Notes: generated by a model from the letters alone, not told the origin. A stretch of DNA of 64,000 nt from Bog-473 sp036268485 (GCA_036268485.1 DATAUC010000073.1:5730-69729); one strand, 5' to 3'. Shown: positions 9,238-17,583, counted from the first letter of the stretch. Numbers and translations: made by a program.

Positions 9238-9380
9238 CGTCACCTCCGTACCCCTACTCGACGAAGGGACGCTCGGCGCCAAGACTTCACCCCGTCGAGC
9301 TAGCTCGCCCAGAGCGCTCCATGGTCGACGAGGGACTTCAAGACCCGTCCCCAGCTTTGCCCGTCGTGTCCTGGACCGAC

Positions 9381-10937
9381 TCAGTTTGGCGGGGACTTCG
9401 TCTCCTCCTGATGGGCCTCGAGAGGCCGGCCGAGGATCACGTCAGAGATTCGCTCTGCCATTGCCATGATCGCCGCCTGTGAGTGTGCCGAGGGCACGGC
9501 GGGCATGACGCTGACGTCGACGACTCTCAGTCCGTCAAGGCCGTGCACTTTGAGCTCGGGGTCCACGACGGCGTTCTCATCGAGGCCCATTCGGCATCCC
9601 CCAGCCATGTGTGCGAAGGCCTCTGCGTGGGATTGCAGCCAGGCATGCAGCTCATGGTCGTCCATGTCGGCCGAGAGACCTCCGTTGGGCGTTGGACCTT
9701 TCACCCACTGATCCATGGGGTGTGTGGCGGCCACCGCAAGCGTCTCTCGGACACCGCGTCCCAGACGGTCGATGTCGGTCTCGACAGAAAGGAATCTCGG
9801 GTCAAGCAACGGCGGCACCTCAGGGTCAAGGCTTTGCAGCCGGATGGTGCCGCGGGCCATCGGACGCACCAGGCCGGTGCGGATGGTGATCGCGCCGACC
9901 CACTCCCCATCGACAACTGCTCTGAGCGTGCACATGGCCTCGATATCGGTGCCAACCCAGTCCGGCCGTGATTTGAAGAACAGAGCCGCGTCGAAGGGAA
10001 AGTCAGTAAGCGGCACCTCCTGGGCCGTCTCGAACGGCACCGCGATGGAGACATGATCGTGGAAGCCGCCGCCAACTCCGGGCAGCGAGTGGCGCACGGG
10101 TAGGCCAACCTCGCGTAGGTGATCCTCCGGCCCGATCCCCGAGAGCATGAGCAGTTTGGGGCTCTCCACGGAGCTGGCGCTCAAGATCACCTCGCGCCGA
10201 GCGCCGACGAACATCGTCGCGCCGTCACGAACCAGGGTCACCCCGATGCAGCGGCCGTGCTCGACGTTGACCTCGATCACTCGCGTATCGGCCCAAAGCT
10301 CGAGATTCTGGCGTTCGAGAGCGGGAAGGATGTACGCCTCGCGCGCCCCGAAACGCCGGCCATCCTTGACGTTCACCGCGATCGGACCCGCCCCGGCGAT
10401 GCCATCGGGGCCGTTGAAGTCATTGAGGCGACGATGGCCACGCTGCTCGGCGGCTTCGATGAACGCGATCGCGGCCGGGTTGATGCCGTGCTTCGCCCGG
10501 CTCTCGATGCTCAGCGGACCCGCCGTACCCATAGCCGTACCCTCGCCGTCGGTATAGCCCTCGACGCGACGGAAATATGGGACGAGATCGGCGTAGCTCC
10601 AACCGGGCGCGCCGACCTGAGCCCAGCCGTCGAAGTCCGACGGATCTCCTCGTGTCCACATCAGACCGTTGATCGATGAGGAGCCGCCGACCAGCCGCCC
10701 ATGGGGCATGAGGACTGAGCGGCCAAACAATCCGGCCTGGTTGGTCGTCATGTACGCCCAGTCGCTCGGGCTACCCATGAGCGTCGGAGCCAGAGCGGGA
10801 TCTGTGGCTGCCGCCGGCTGCTCGAGCGGGCCGGCCTCGACGAGGAGCACCGATGCCTCCTCGCTGAGGCGATTGGCGAGAATCGCTCCCGCCGAACCGG
10901 ATCCCACCACGATGAACTCGTATTCCTCCGCTGTCAT
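9381..10937 (-). CDS. GMC-family FAD oxidoreductase (choline/alcohol dehydrogenase-like)
   Basis: 518 residues. The start at 10937 has TAGGAGG six bases upstream. FAD-binding GSGSAG at 11-16, then VLLVEAG; GMC signature 1 at HGRLVGGSSSINGLMWTRG and signature 2 at SASSVESPKLLMLSGIGP. The C-terminus has FAHMAGGCRMG and PAVPSAHSQA, where the catalytic His is expected. Members oxidise alcohols in the cytosol and pass electrons to oxygen or a carrier. It is transcribed away from a TetR gene, and two matching 22-bp dyads lie between them, so it is very probably that regulator's target. The alcohol substrate is unknown. Confidence 0.92.
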   Translation of the reverse strand: MTAEEYEFIVVGSGSAGAILANRLSEEASVLLVEAGPLEQPAAATDPALAPTLMGSPSDWAYMTTNQAGLFGRSVLMPHGRLVGGSSSINGLMWTRGDPSDFDGWAQVGAPGWSYADLVPYFRRVEGYTDGEGTAMGTAGPLSIESRAKHGINPAAIAFIEAAEQRGHRRLNDFNGPDGIAGAGPIAVNVKDGRRFGAREAYILPALERQNLELWADTRVIEVNVEHGRCIGVTLVRDGATMFVGARREVILSASSVESPKLLMLSGIGPEDHLREVGLPVRHSLPGVGGGFHDHVSIAVPFETAQEVPLTDFPFDAALFFKSRPDWVGTDIEAMCTLRAVVDGEWVGAITIRTGLVRPMARGTIRLQSLDPEVPPLLDPRFLSVETDIDRLGRGVRETLAVAATHPMDQWVKGPTPNGGLSADMDDHELHAWLQSHAEAFAHMAGGCRMGLDENAVVDPELKVHGLDGLRVVDVSVMPAVPSAHSQAAIMAMAERISDVILGRPLEAHQEETKSPPN

Positions 10938-11004
10938 TATCTGCCTCCTACTCGGATGGTCTGGGGCTATCGAGACGTGCGTCGGGCCCATCTCGAAGCA
11001 CTCA

Positions 11005-11026
11005 TTCTGTAGCGTGTGGTACAGAA
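11005..11026. promoter_or_regulatory. TetR operator candidate O1
   Basis: TTCTGTA-N8-TACAGAA, a perfect 7-base dyad with an 8-base spacer, 68 bases upstream of the GMC start. It is the same type as O2, and their centres are 39 bases apart. Confidence 0.75.
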
Positions 11027-11043
11027 CTCAAACATACCAAACG

Positions 11044-11065
11044 TTCTGTAGCGGCCGCTATAGAA
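11044..11065. promoter_or_regulatory. TetR operator candidate O2
   Basis: TTCTGTA-GCGGCCGC-TATAGAA, a 22-base palindrome with one mismatch pair. It overlaps an upstream ATG at 11065, which argues that the TetR protein starts at the next ATG (11077). Confidence 0.75.
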
Positions 11066-11076
11066 TGATTGGTCTG

Positions 11077-11637
11077 ATGGCTCGCCCACGCGGCTTTGAC
11101 CGAGACCAGGCGCTGGAAACGGCGATGCGACTCTTCTGGGAGCACGGTTACGAGGACACCTCGATCAGCGACCTCACGACGGCGATGGGCATCGCCTCGC
11201 CGAGTTTGTACGCCGCTTTCGGTGACAAGCAGCACCTCTTCGAGGAGGCAGTGGAGCGCTACGCGAACGGACCTGGAGCCGTGGTCGCCACCGCGATGGC
11301 CGAGCCGACAGCCCGTCAGGCCATAGTGCGATCCCTTGTCGATGCGGCGCGACTCTATGCGGCAGACGACCGTCCGCCTGGCTGCTTGATCGTGAACGAG
11401 CCCCGGCTTACGGACCGCCGAGGCGCGTCCGAGGCCGCCATTCTCGGGCGTCTGAGGCGCGGTGTCGCTGAGGGCGACGTTCCGGCCGACACCGACGTCA
11501 AGGCGCTGGCCGCCTACGTCTGTGCCGTCATTACCGGCATGTCCGCCAGAGCTCGTGGCGGCGCGAGCTCGGAGGAACTTGCGGCCGTCGCCCGGATCGC
11601 CATACGCACATTCCCAATCGAGGATTCCGGCTTGTAA
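11077..11637 (+). CDS. TetR/AcrR-family repressor
   Basis: 186 residues beginning MARPRGFDRDQAL. The N-terminal helix-turn-helix spans about 10-55: ETAMRLFWEHGYEDTSISDLT and GIASPSLYAAFGDKQHLFEEA. The C-terminal part resembles the TetR group with 'GCLIVNEPR'-type second domains (compare GCLIVN in TetR_C_6-like proteins). Start choice is set by the operator that covers the earlier ATG. It is divergent from the GMC oxidoreductase gene and lies next to two matching dyads, giving a classic local repressor circuit. It ends one base before the stop of the convergent MFS gene. Confidence 0.92.
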   Translation: MARPRGFDRDQALETAMRLFWEHGYEDTSISDLTTAMGIASPSLYAAFGDKQHLFEEAVERYANGPGAVVATAMAEPTARQAIVRSLVDAARLYAADDRPPGCLIVNEPRLTDRRGASEAAILGRLRRGVAEGDVPADTDVKALAAYVCAVITGMSARARGGASSEELAAVARIAIRTFPIEDSGL

Positions 11638-11638
11638 C

Positions 11639-13132
11639 TCACGATGCCGCCTGTGAAGTGTGCGGTAACGGCTGTGCGGCCATACCGCGCGGACCAGAGC
11701 CTGCGCTCTCCGCTTCACGCCTCGGTACCCGAATGACGACCACCGCGACCGCGAGAGCCAGCAAGGTGAACCCGACGGAGATGGCCATGGCGAGGTTGTA
11801 TCCAGCGGTCAACGCCAGAGGGGCCGAATCGTGGATCAGCGAGGCGGTGAAGCTGGCCGCGATCCCCGAGAGGACGGCGAGGCCGACCGCTCCTCCCATT
11901 TGTTGGGAGGTCGTGATGAGTCCAGAAGCGAGCCCCCCTTGGTGGGCGGGCACGCCGGAGGTCGCTGCGGCGTACATCGGGGCGAAGCTCATTCCATAGC
12001 CGATGGGCATCACGAGCATGCTCGGGAGCACGTGTACCAGATAGCTGCCGTGTACGGGCAAGAAGCAGAGCCAGGCCATGCCGACAGCCACGACGGCTGG
12101 TCCGAGGATGAGGTAGCGCTTGTAGCCATGACGGAGTATCAGCCGTCGTAGCTGTGAGGAGACCGTTCCCAAGATGATCGGGAACGGGAGGAACGCGAGC
12201 CCCGTTTTGATGGCGCTGTAGTGCTCGACATCTTGGAGATAGAGGGTCATCAAGAAGAACATGCCGAGGTTTCCGGCGTAAACGGCGGCCATCATCACGT
12301 TCGCCCCAGAGAGATTTCTGATCCTGAAGATCGAAATTGTCACCAAGGGATGGTGAGACCGTCGCTCGTTGGCGATGAACGTCGCGAGCAAGACGATCGC
12401 CACGCCCAGGGCGCCGAGGGTTCGAGCGTCGCCCCATCCCCAGGTGGGCGCTTGGCTGAAATAGAAGATCAAGGCCATGAGGCCCGCGGTAACCAGGACG
12501 GCACCGGGTGCGTCAAGGCTCGTCCGTGCCTCTTCTCGCTCGTACGCCGGCACCACGCGGGCGATCACGAGGCTCATGGCCACACCAACGGGGACGTTGA
12601 TGAAGAAGTTCCATCGCCAGCCGGCGTACTGGGTCAAGACTCCGCCGAGCAGAAGACCGACGGCGGCACCACCGGTCGCAACCATCGACCAGTAACCGAG
12701 CGCCTGGTTGCGCTCCTGGCCTTCGTCGAATGTTGTCAGCACGATCGACAGGGCCGACGGAGACATGATCGCCGCCGATGCGCCCTGGAGCGCGCGGAGC
12801 ACGACGAGCAGGCCCGTCGAGGGGGCCAACCCGACGAGCAGTGAGCAGACGGTGAAGGCGATCATGCCGATGAGCAGCATCCGGCGTCGTCCGAACAGAT
12901 CGGCAGTGCGGCCGCCAAGGAGCAGGAACCCGCCGAAGGTGAGCACGTAGGCCGTGACGACCCACTGAATCCCACTATTGGAGAAATGCAACTGATTCTT
13001 GATCACCGGCAAAGCGACGTTGATGATCGCGGTGTCGAGCACCACCATGAACTGCGCGATGGCGACGCAGGTGAAGATCACCCACTTCGATCGACCGGAC
13101 GCTCTGTCTGCGGCGAGTTGAAGGGTGGCCAT
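11639..13132 (-). CDS. MFS drug exporter, DHA2 (14-helix) type
   Basis: 497 residues. Start at 13132 follows GTGGAGGA directly. Helix 1 has FMVVLDTAIINVALP, then motif A GGRTADLFGRRRMLL and motif C GGAAVGLLLGGVLTQ; about 14 membrane helices can be counted. It is an inner-membrane proton-driven exporter of the EmrB/QacA group. It is divergent from an MmyB-like regulator, with overlapping promoters on a perfect palindrome, so that regulator probably controls it. About 35% of its pattern is shared with the other DHA2 gene in this region, but the two are not recent duplicates by eye. Confidence 0.9.
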   Translation of the reverse strand: MATLQLAADRASGRSKWVIFTCVAIAQFMVVLDTAIINVALPVIKNQLHFSNSGIQWVVTAYVLTFGGFLLLGGRTADLFGRRRMLLIGMIAFTVCSLLVGLAPSTGLLVVLRALQGASAAIMSPSALSIVLTTFDEGQERNQALGYWSMVATGGAAVGLLLGGVLTQYAGWRWNFFINVPVGVAMSLVIARVVPAYEREEARTSLDAPGAVLVTAGLMALIFYFSQAPTWGWGDARTLGALGVAIVLLATFIANERRSHHPLVTISIFRIRNLSGANVMMAAVYAGNLGMFFLMTLYLQDVEHYSAIKTGLAFLPFPIILGTVSSQLRRLILRHGYKRYLILGPAVVAVGMAWLCFLPVHGSYLVHVLPSMLVMPIGYGMSFAPMYAAATSGVPAHQGGLASGLITTSQQMGGAVGLAVLSGIAASFTASLIHDSAPLALTAGYNLAMAISVGFTLLALAVAVVVIRVPRREAESAGSGPRGMAAQPLPHTSQAAS

Positions 13133-13175
13133 TCCTCCACGGTAAGGAGTACAGTTAGCCTGGTACAGAGACAAC

Positions 13176-13189
13176 TTATACCGGTATAA
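13176..13189. promoter_or_regulatory. Perfect 14-bp palindrome over divergent -10 boxes
   Basis: TTATACCGGTATAA. The rightward reading gives TATAAT (13185-13190) and the leftward reading TATAAG (13180-13175), so two back-to-back -10 boxes share one dyad. A bound dimer would block both the exporter and the regulator promoter. Confidence 0.6.
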
Positions 13190-13220
13190 TATCCACCAGC
13201 CCCGCCCGGAGGTGTCCGCG

Positions 13221-14063
13221 ATGACGACCGGCACGATCCAACATCAAGAACTGGCCAGCTTTCTGCGATCTCGGCGGGAGGCCATGGACCCCGTGGTAGT
13301 CGGCCTGCCCTCGGGAGGAAGGCGCCGGACACCAGGGCTCCGTCGCGAGGAGGTGGCGCAGCTCTCCGGAGTGAGTGTCACCTGGTACACCTGGCTTGAG
13401 CAGGCTCGCGACATCGGTGTCAGCCGCCAGGTCATCGACAGCCTGGCCCGAACGCTTCGCATGGATCCTTCTGAGCGGACGCACCTCTTCACCCTCGCCG
13501 GCATGGCCGTGCCGGCGGAAGAACTCGTGCGCGAGATCGTCGATGAGACCTTGCGGCGACTGGTGGATGCGCTCCAGCCCAATCCTGCCTACGTGGTGAA
13601 CCCATGGTGGGATCTCCTTGCCTACAACGACGCCTACGCCGGGTTAGTCGGGGGCCTCGACCACCGTCCTTCGTCGGAGCGCAACATCCTCTGGCTCAAC
13701 TTCACCGAAGCTGACATCCGAGAGCGGAACCTGGACTGGAACACCCAAGCTGGACAGCTGGTTGGACAGCTGCGATCGCACATTGCTGAGTATCCCAACG
13801 AGTCTCGCGGAACTGAACTCGTCGAGTCGCTCGAGGCAAGCAGTACCAAGTTCGCCGAGTTGTGGCAACCCAATACGGTTAGGCGATTCGAGTCCTCTCG
13901 CAAGCGTTTCGACCACCCCGAAGCCGGGCGACTCAATCTCGACTACATCAAACTGGCGGCGGCGAACGACAATCGGCAACACCTCGTCGTCTTTCTGCCC
14001 GCAGACCACAGCAGCACCGAGAAACTTGACCGCCTCTTTGCAGGCATCCAAACTCAATTGTGA
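13221..14063 (+). CDS. XRE-type regulator with MmyB-like ligand-binding domain
   Basis: 280 residues from the ATG at 13221, with GGAGG eight bases upstream; a GTG at 13212 is in frame but overlaps that site. The N-terminal XRE helix-turn-helix covers about 5-75, including RRTPGLRREEVAQLSGVS and TWYTWLEQ. The MmyB-like domain follows with NPWWDLLAYNDA and the typical 'ILWLNF', then FAELW at about 205-210 and a closing LDYIKL segment. This family binds lipid-like or small ligands in the cytosol and usually regulates an adjacent divergent oxidoreductase or transporter gene. Here the partner is the DHA2 exporter. Confidence 0.9.
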   Translation: MTTGTIQHQELASFLRSRREAMDPVVVGLPSGGRRRTPGLRREEVAQLSGVSVTWYTWLEQARDIGVSRQVIDSLARTLRMDPSERTHLFTLAGMAVPAEELVREIVDETLRRLVDALQPNPAYVVNPWWDLLAYNDAYAGLVGGLDHRPSSERNILWLNFTEADIRERNLDWNTQAGQLVGQLRSHIAEYPNESRGTELVESLEASSTKFAELWQPNTVRRFESSRKRFDHPEAGRLNLDYIKLAAANDNRQHLVVFLPADHSSTEKLDRLFAGIQTQL

Positions 14064-14375
14064 AGAAGATGGCACTGGGAAGTCGGTGCGGAGAGGACAC
14101 GCCTGGCGAAGATCACGTTCTTCGGCAAACAACAAGACACTCTCGACCCTAAAGCGACGATCCTTGTTGCCTGGGCGAGTGACGCTGAGGTGGTCGGGGA
14201 CCCTCGATATGCGTTGACCATGCAATGAGGCCCGCGACAACGCATGTCACTTGCACATCAGCTGCATAGGGCACGCGCCTGCTCAATATCGCCGCGCAAC
14301 CGCCTGAGTCCCGAGCAATTCACCACTTTGGGCGACCTCCGGGGTCGTCACCCAAGGTCACCAGCGAGGGACGAT
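14064..14375. other. Intergenic stretch with a start-less open frame
   Basis: About 312 bases. A plus-strand frame ending at about 14228 reads KITFFGKQQDTLDPKATILV and continues for about 20 residues, but no start codon or ribosome site precedes it; it may be the 3' end of a lost gene. A GCATAGGGC sequence near 14268 recurs downstream. Confidence 0.35.
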
Positions 14376-14843
14376 TTATGCGAGTGTTGCCTCAGGGGCG
14401 GACTCTGTCGTCGTTACGCCCAGCTTGGTCAAGAAGCTGCGGTAGTCCGTCTGCACCCATTCCTCGGCCAATCGGCCCTCGTCGTCGTACCGGAAAATAC
14501 CGATCACTTCCCACTCGAGGTGTTGCCCGGTGGGCTCGACCGGACCGATGGGCGAGTAGGTAAAGAGCCCAGTGAAGTCACCCGAGAACGTGGTGCGCGC
14601 CGCCATGAAGTTGCCATCCACGATGATCTGCTCACGGACGAGTCGAAGGCCGCTGAATGCGGCGCGAAGGGACGCGAAGTACGCGCTGAGTTCACCGAAG
14701 CCCAGGTCGGCGCCCGGTCCGTGGAAGACGTAGTCCTCCCTGAAATAGGCGCGGAGGGTGGGGGCGTCCTCACGAGCAATCGCCTCGTTGCCGATACGGA
14801 TCAGGTCGCGGGCCAGTGGACTGTCAGAGATGAAGCCGGGCAT
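14376..14843 (-). CDS. SnoaL/NTF2-fold protein
   Basis: 155 residues. It has the cone-shaped NTF2 pattern: helical start DLIRIGNEAIAREDAPTLRA, then FREDYVFHGPG (position of the usual catalytic or ligand Asp/His), GELSAYFASLRAAFSGLR, and strands ending EWVQTDYRSFLTKLG. This resembles the SnoaL-like 'ester cyclase' branch. Such proteins act as cyclases, isomerases or binding proteins for small hydrophobic molecules. GGAGG precedes the ATG. It is divergent from a TetR gene with an inverted repeat between them. No exact reaction can be assigned. Confidence 0.8.
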   Translation of the reverse strand: MPGFISDSPLARDLIRIGNEAIAREDAPTLRAYFREDYVFHGPGADLGFGELSAYFASLRAAFSGLRLVREQIIVDGNFMAARTTFSGDFTGLFTYSPIGPVEPTGQHLEWEVIGIFRYDDEGRLAEEWVQTDYRSFLTKLGVTTTESAPEATLA

Positions 14844-14865
14844 GGGTACCTCCTAGTTGCTAGAT

Positions 14866-14879
14866 TAGTAAAAATACTA
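14866..14879. promoter_or_regulatory. TAGTA-N4-TACTA dyad in SnoaL/TetR divergent region
   Basis: Perfect five-base arms around AAAA, midway between the divergent SnoaL-like gene and the TetR gene. This is the usual place for a TetR operator. Confidence 0.5.
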
Positions 14880-14914
14880 CTCTTGTATTAGTGCCTGTCA
14901 AGTAGGATGGTTGC

Positions 14915-15586
14915 ATGCCCGCGGAGGTGGTTGATCGACAGGAGCGACGAAAGAGGCGAACGCGGCAGGCGATCCAGATGGCCGCTTTCGAACTCTTTGC
15001 CGAGCGCGGCTACCGCGAGACCACGATCAACGACATCGCGGAACGGGCCGAGGTCGCACCAAGAACGGTGACGGTGCACTTCCCCGCCAAGGAAGAACTG
15101 CTCCTTGATGCCGAACCGTTCACGCTCGACAGCCTGAGCGAACGTCTCTCTGCGCGTAGACCGCACGAATCCGCTCTTGAAGCACTGCGCGACTGGATGT
15201 CAACCACGATGACAGGCGCTGAAGCCAACGGGTCTGAAATGGACTTGCGCTTCTGGGAACGACGCGCACTTCGAGCGCACATCATCAACAACGAACCCGA
15301 ACTCCGGGGCCGCGCTCGCGCGGGCTACTACCCCTTCGAGCGGGTCCTTGCCGAGGCCATTGGGCATGACGTCGGTCAGTCCGGAAACAGCCTGATCCCG
15401 CGTCTCGCGGCGTTAGCGGCGGTCGCTGGCTTGCGCGAACTCTACGAGAGCGATGAAGCGCAGGCTCTGACCGCTCCACCCAGCGCCGCCCAACTGCTCG
15501 AACTCGTGGACCGGGTAATTCAATTCGTTCAGGCAGGCCTCGGAGAAGACCAGCGGCAGTCGGGGATCACGATCCTGAGCATGTGA
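14915..15586 (+). CDS. TetR-family repressor
   Basis: 223 residues. The helix-turn-helix occupies about 12-58 (RTRQAIQMAAFELFAERGYRE, then VAPRTVTVHFPAKEELL), a canonical TetR_N domain with the less common 'TVHFPAKEEL' turn seen in many actinobacterial members. The C-terminal part is helical ligand-binding sequence. It is divergent from the SnoaL-like gene, with a TAGTA-N4-TACTA dyad between, so it probably represses that gene and itself. The inducer is unknown. Confidence 0.9.
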   Translation: MPAEVVDRQERRKRRTRQAIQMAAFELFAERGYRETTINDIAERAEVAPRTVTVHFPAKEELLLDAEPFTLDSLSERLSARRPHESALEALRDWMSTTMTGAEANGSEMDLRFWERRALRAHIINNEPELRGRARAGYYPFERVLAEAIGHDVGQSGNSLIPRLAALAAVAGLRELYESDEAQALTAPPSAAQLLELVDRVIQFVQAGLGEDQRQSGITILSM

Positions 15587-16217
15587 CGAGGACCGCCCTC
15601 GTCACATGCTTCTTGCCGGTGCGCCCATCGGATGCCGCAGACGGTCCTGAGGCCTTCTGCGCGACCTGGCCCGCGGCATCTCGAACCCGCGTCCCCGCGC
15701 GGCAAGCAACTCCATTCAAGAGGCCGACGGCCGACAGACTTTGAGTAGTGCATCCGCATGTGGCATGCCCCGTGCAGCCCTATGCACCGCCATGTCGACC
15801 GGAGACTCGATCGCGAAGCCGCAGCCTACGGGCCGCACGCGCTGCGCCACCCTGCATGGGGCTGCATAGGGCAAGGCTGAGTAGGTCCCGAGAAAAGGCC
15901 CCGAGAAACGGAAAATCCACACACTCGTCCGAACGCGAAAACGCTGGCCAGGTGCCTGTGCCCTAGGCACGAGACGCGCCGACCAGAGTTTCGATGGTGG
16001 CGGGGGTTCAAGACCATCGCGCACCTTCGGGTCTCAAACCCGACATTACTGCTGGTCACGGCGTTTGCACTATGCAGCCGCCCAGGCGCTGCACTACTCA
16101 GTGTCGTTGCTTCCATGTTGAAGTCCCGAGAAACCAGCCTTCGCACCACTGTCCTGGAAGGACCTTCGGATTCGGTGATTGATCATGACTTCACGGCGCG
16201 TTCTCAATCGGCCTGCC
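15587..16217. other. 630-base intergenic stretch with small repeats
   Basis: No frame here looks coding. I see repeats: CTATGCA or its complement near 15782, 15858 and 16069 (and TGCATAG at about 14266), CCCGAGAAA three times (near 15887, 15900 and 16126), and a GTGCC/GGCAC dyad near 15956. They may be operators or remnants. Confidence 0.35.
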
Positions 16218-16631
16218 TCAGTGGGTCGCCAGGTAATCGTCGAGAGCACGGCTGGCTTGGGTGTCCTCGTAGGCTTCGTAGGCGCGGAGTCGACCCCAGA
16301 CCATGGTGCCCCACAAGACGTAGCGGTTCTCGTAAACCTTCTCGCCGTTGGGAGCCTTCAAGTAATCGATACCCCTTACGCAGACCGTCATCTTCCAGAG
16401 CGGCCCCTGCACGATTACCTGGTCGGCGGAGATCTGAAGTCCCGTGTCGACAAACCGCTGCAGCCAGCGTCCCAGCGCCTCCTTGCCCACCAGCTCGGTG
16501 GCCCACGAGTTGTCCCCCGGAAAGCGGAACCGGATGTCGTCGGCGTCCATTCTCAGCAGCGGCCGATAGTCCCCCGCATTGAGATGCTCCAGGTTGGCCG
16601 AGATCACCCTCCGAGCAAGCCAGGACCACAT
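16218..16631 (-). CDS. NTF2/SnoaL-fold protein
   Basis: 137 residues from the ATG at 16631, with CAGGAGG five bases upstream (an upstream ATG at 16748 has no site). The pattern fits the SnoaL-like fold: NLEHLNAGDYRPLLRMDADDIRFRFPG, a central helix KEALGRWLQRFVD, and strands QVIVQGPLWKMTVCVRGIDY and VYENRYVLWGTMVWGRLRAYEAYED. The last segment is typical of the 'nuclear transport factor 2 family' with the W-G-R pattern. It stands alone on its strand. No function beyond small-molecule binding or cyclisation can be inferred. Confidence 0.78.
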   Translation of the reverse strand: MWSWLARRVISANLEHLNAGDYRPLLRMDADDIRFRFPGDNSWATELVGKEALGRWLQRFVDTGLQISADQVIVQGPLWKMTVCVRGIDYLKAPNGEKVYENRYVLWGTMVWGRLRAYEAYEDTQASRALDDYLATH

Positions 16632-17130
16632 GGCGCCTCCTGAATTGATAGATGCTCTAGCGATGAAAGTAGTCGGCGTGACATTTGGGCCGAGCGAACC
16701 GCGCATCTCTGGGGTGAGAGGCAGTCCCAGTCGATCTCGGGCATGCACCGGTAGATTCTGACGGTCAGCATGGAATTACACGCTCGAAGCCGGCGGCGAA
16801 CATGGCGCCCGGCGAGACCGGACTCGGTTGCTGCAGACTTGCACTTGATCGACGCAGCCGAACACAGTTACGAGCGGCAACTTGCTGGTTCCGCAACTCG
16901 AAAGGCAGTCCATTGTATATTCCATCAGCCGCTCAGAGCGCATCGCATCGCCTGGAACTTCGCAGCCACCTCATTCGCCTCGATGTCAGGATCCGAGTCC
17001 GCCACGATCCCGCCCCATGCAAAGAGCCGCGCCGTGACGCCCTCTACCTGTGCGCACCGCAACGCAACTCCGAGTTCGCCGTTGCCTTGCGCGTCAATCC
17101 AACCGACCGGCCCCAGGTAGCCGCCGCGGC

Positions 17131-17156
17131 CTAGTGCCGCGACCGGAAACGTTTGC
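17131..17156 (+). repeat. Left terminal inverted repeat plus CTAG
   Basis: CTAG followed by TGCCGCGACCGGAAACGTTT and GC. It is the exact reverse complement of 17558-17583 over 26 bases. CTAG is self-complementary, so it fits a 4-bp target duplication flanking a 22-bp terminal repeat. Confidence 0.9.
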
Positions 17157-17167
17157 CCTTCAGTACC

Positions 17168-17524
17168 TCATCGCTGCGGGCTTTCGTAGAAGGCTCGGAC
17201 CCTGGCCGCCCGGCCATTCGCGTTCAGCTCGACGACATCAACCACACGATTGTTGTTTTCCCGTCGGTACACCAGCGCGTACCCGACCGGACTGCTGAAC
17301 AAAGCCTCCTCGGTAAAGGTCAGGTGAGGTGCGAGTTCAAGCCCAAGTTCAAAATGGCGACGCAGTTCGGTCGCGCCTTGAAGGCGCCCGTCTTCGCGGC
17401 CCCACCTTTGGATCACCGTAGACGCGACGAAATCGACATCCTCGGAGTAACACTCCATGATCGCATCGAGGTCGTGAGCGTTCCAAGCGGAGAGCCACGA
17501 GTCGGCGTGGCCTCGTATGTCCAT
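17168..17524 (-). CDS. NTF2-fold protein carried by the insertion
   Basis: 118 residues from ATG 17524; the frame stays open through the right terminal repeat to 17635, so a longer GTG-initiated form is possible. It begins MDIRGHADSWLSAWNAHDLD, then MECYSEDVDFVASTV, QGATELRRHFELGLE, FTEEALFSSPVGYALVYRRE and VVDVVELNANGRAARVRAFY, a complete SnoaL/NTF2 fold of standard length. It is oriented the same way as the disrupted gene, so host transcription could express it. Cargo genes of this kind are unusual in so small an element. Biochemical role unknown. Confidence 0.8.
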   Translation of the reverse strand: MDIRGHADSWLSAWNAHDLDAIMECYSEDVDFVASTVIQRWGREDGRLQGATELRRHFELGLELAPHLTFTEEALFSSPVGYALVYRRENNNRVVDVVELNANGRAARVRAFYESPQR

Positions 17525-17557
17525 GACACAGGCTGTCACGGATGGCCACCCAGGAGA

Positions 17558-17583
17558 GCAAACGTTTCCGGTCGCGGCACTAG
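17558..17583 (-). repeat. Right terminal inverted repeat plus CTAG
   Basis: GCAAACGTTTCCGGTCGCGG followed by CA and CTAG. Exact reverse complement of 17131-17156; an internal AACGTT palindrome lies at the inner end. Confidence 0.9.

Larger units (their letters stand above)
17131..17583 (-). mobile_element. 449-bp non-autonomous insertion with an NTF2-fold cargo gene
   Basis: The element lies between exact 26-bp inverted repeats (22-bp terminus plus CTAG). Deleting one CTAG and the element rejoins an isochorismate-synthase-type reading frame without a single base error, which shows it arrived by insertion with a 4-bp target duplication. It encodes no transposase; its only gene is an NTF2-fold protein on the minus strand. 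CTAG fits the YTAR target used by IS5-family transposases, but the family is inference because the ends do not match a terminus I know. Confidence 0.85.

Noticed and set aside
10669..11076. Longer TetR protein from an upstream start
   Set aside because: It would run through the GMC gene start and both operators; the domain begins at MARPRGFD.
14064..14228. Small gene reading KITFFGKQQ
   Set aside because: No start codon, no ribosome site and mixed codon use; reported only as a possible remnant.
15826..16149. Minus-strand 107-codon frame
   Set aside because: No family pattern, no ribosome site, composition like random GC-rich DNA.
17131..17583. Inversion of a segment as the cause of the matching ends
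   Set aside because: An inversion would leave gene sequence inside the segment, but the inside is a complete unrelated NTF2 gene and removal of the segment restores the outer frame exactly; insertion explains it better.
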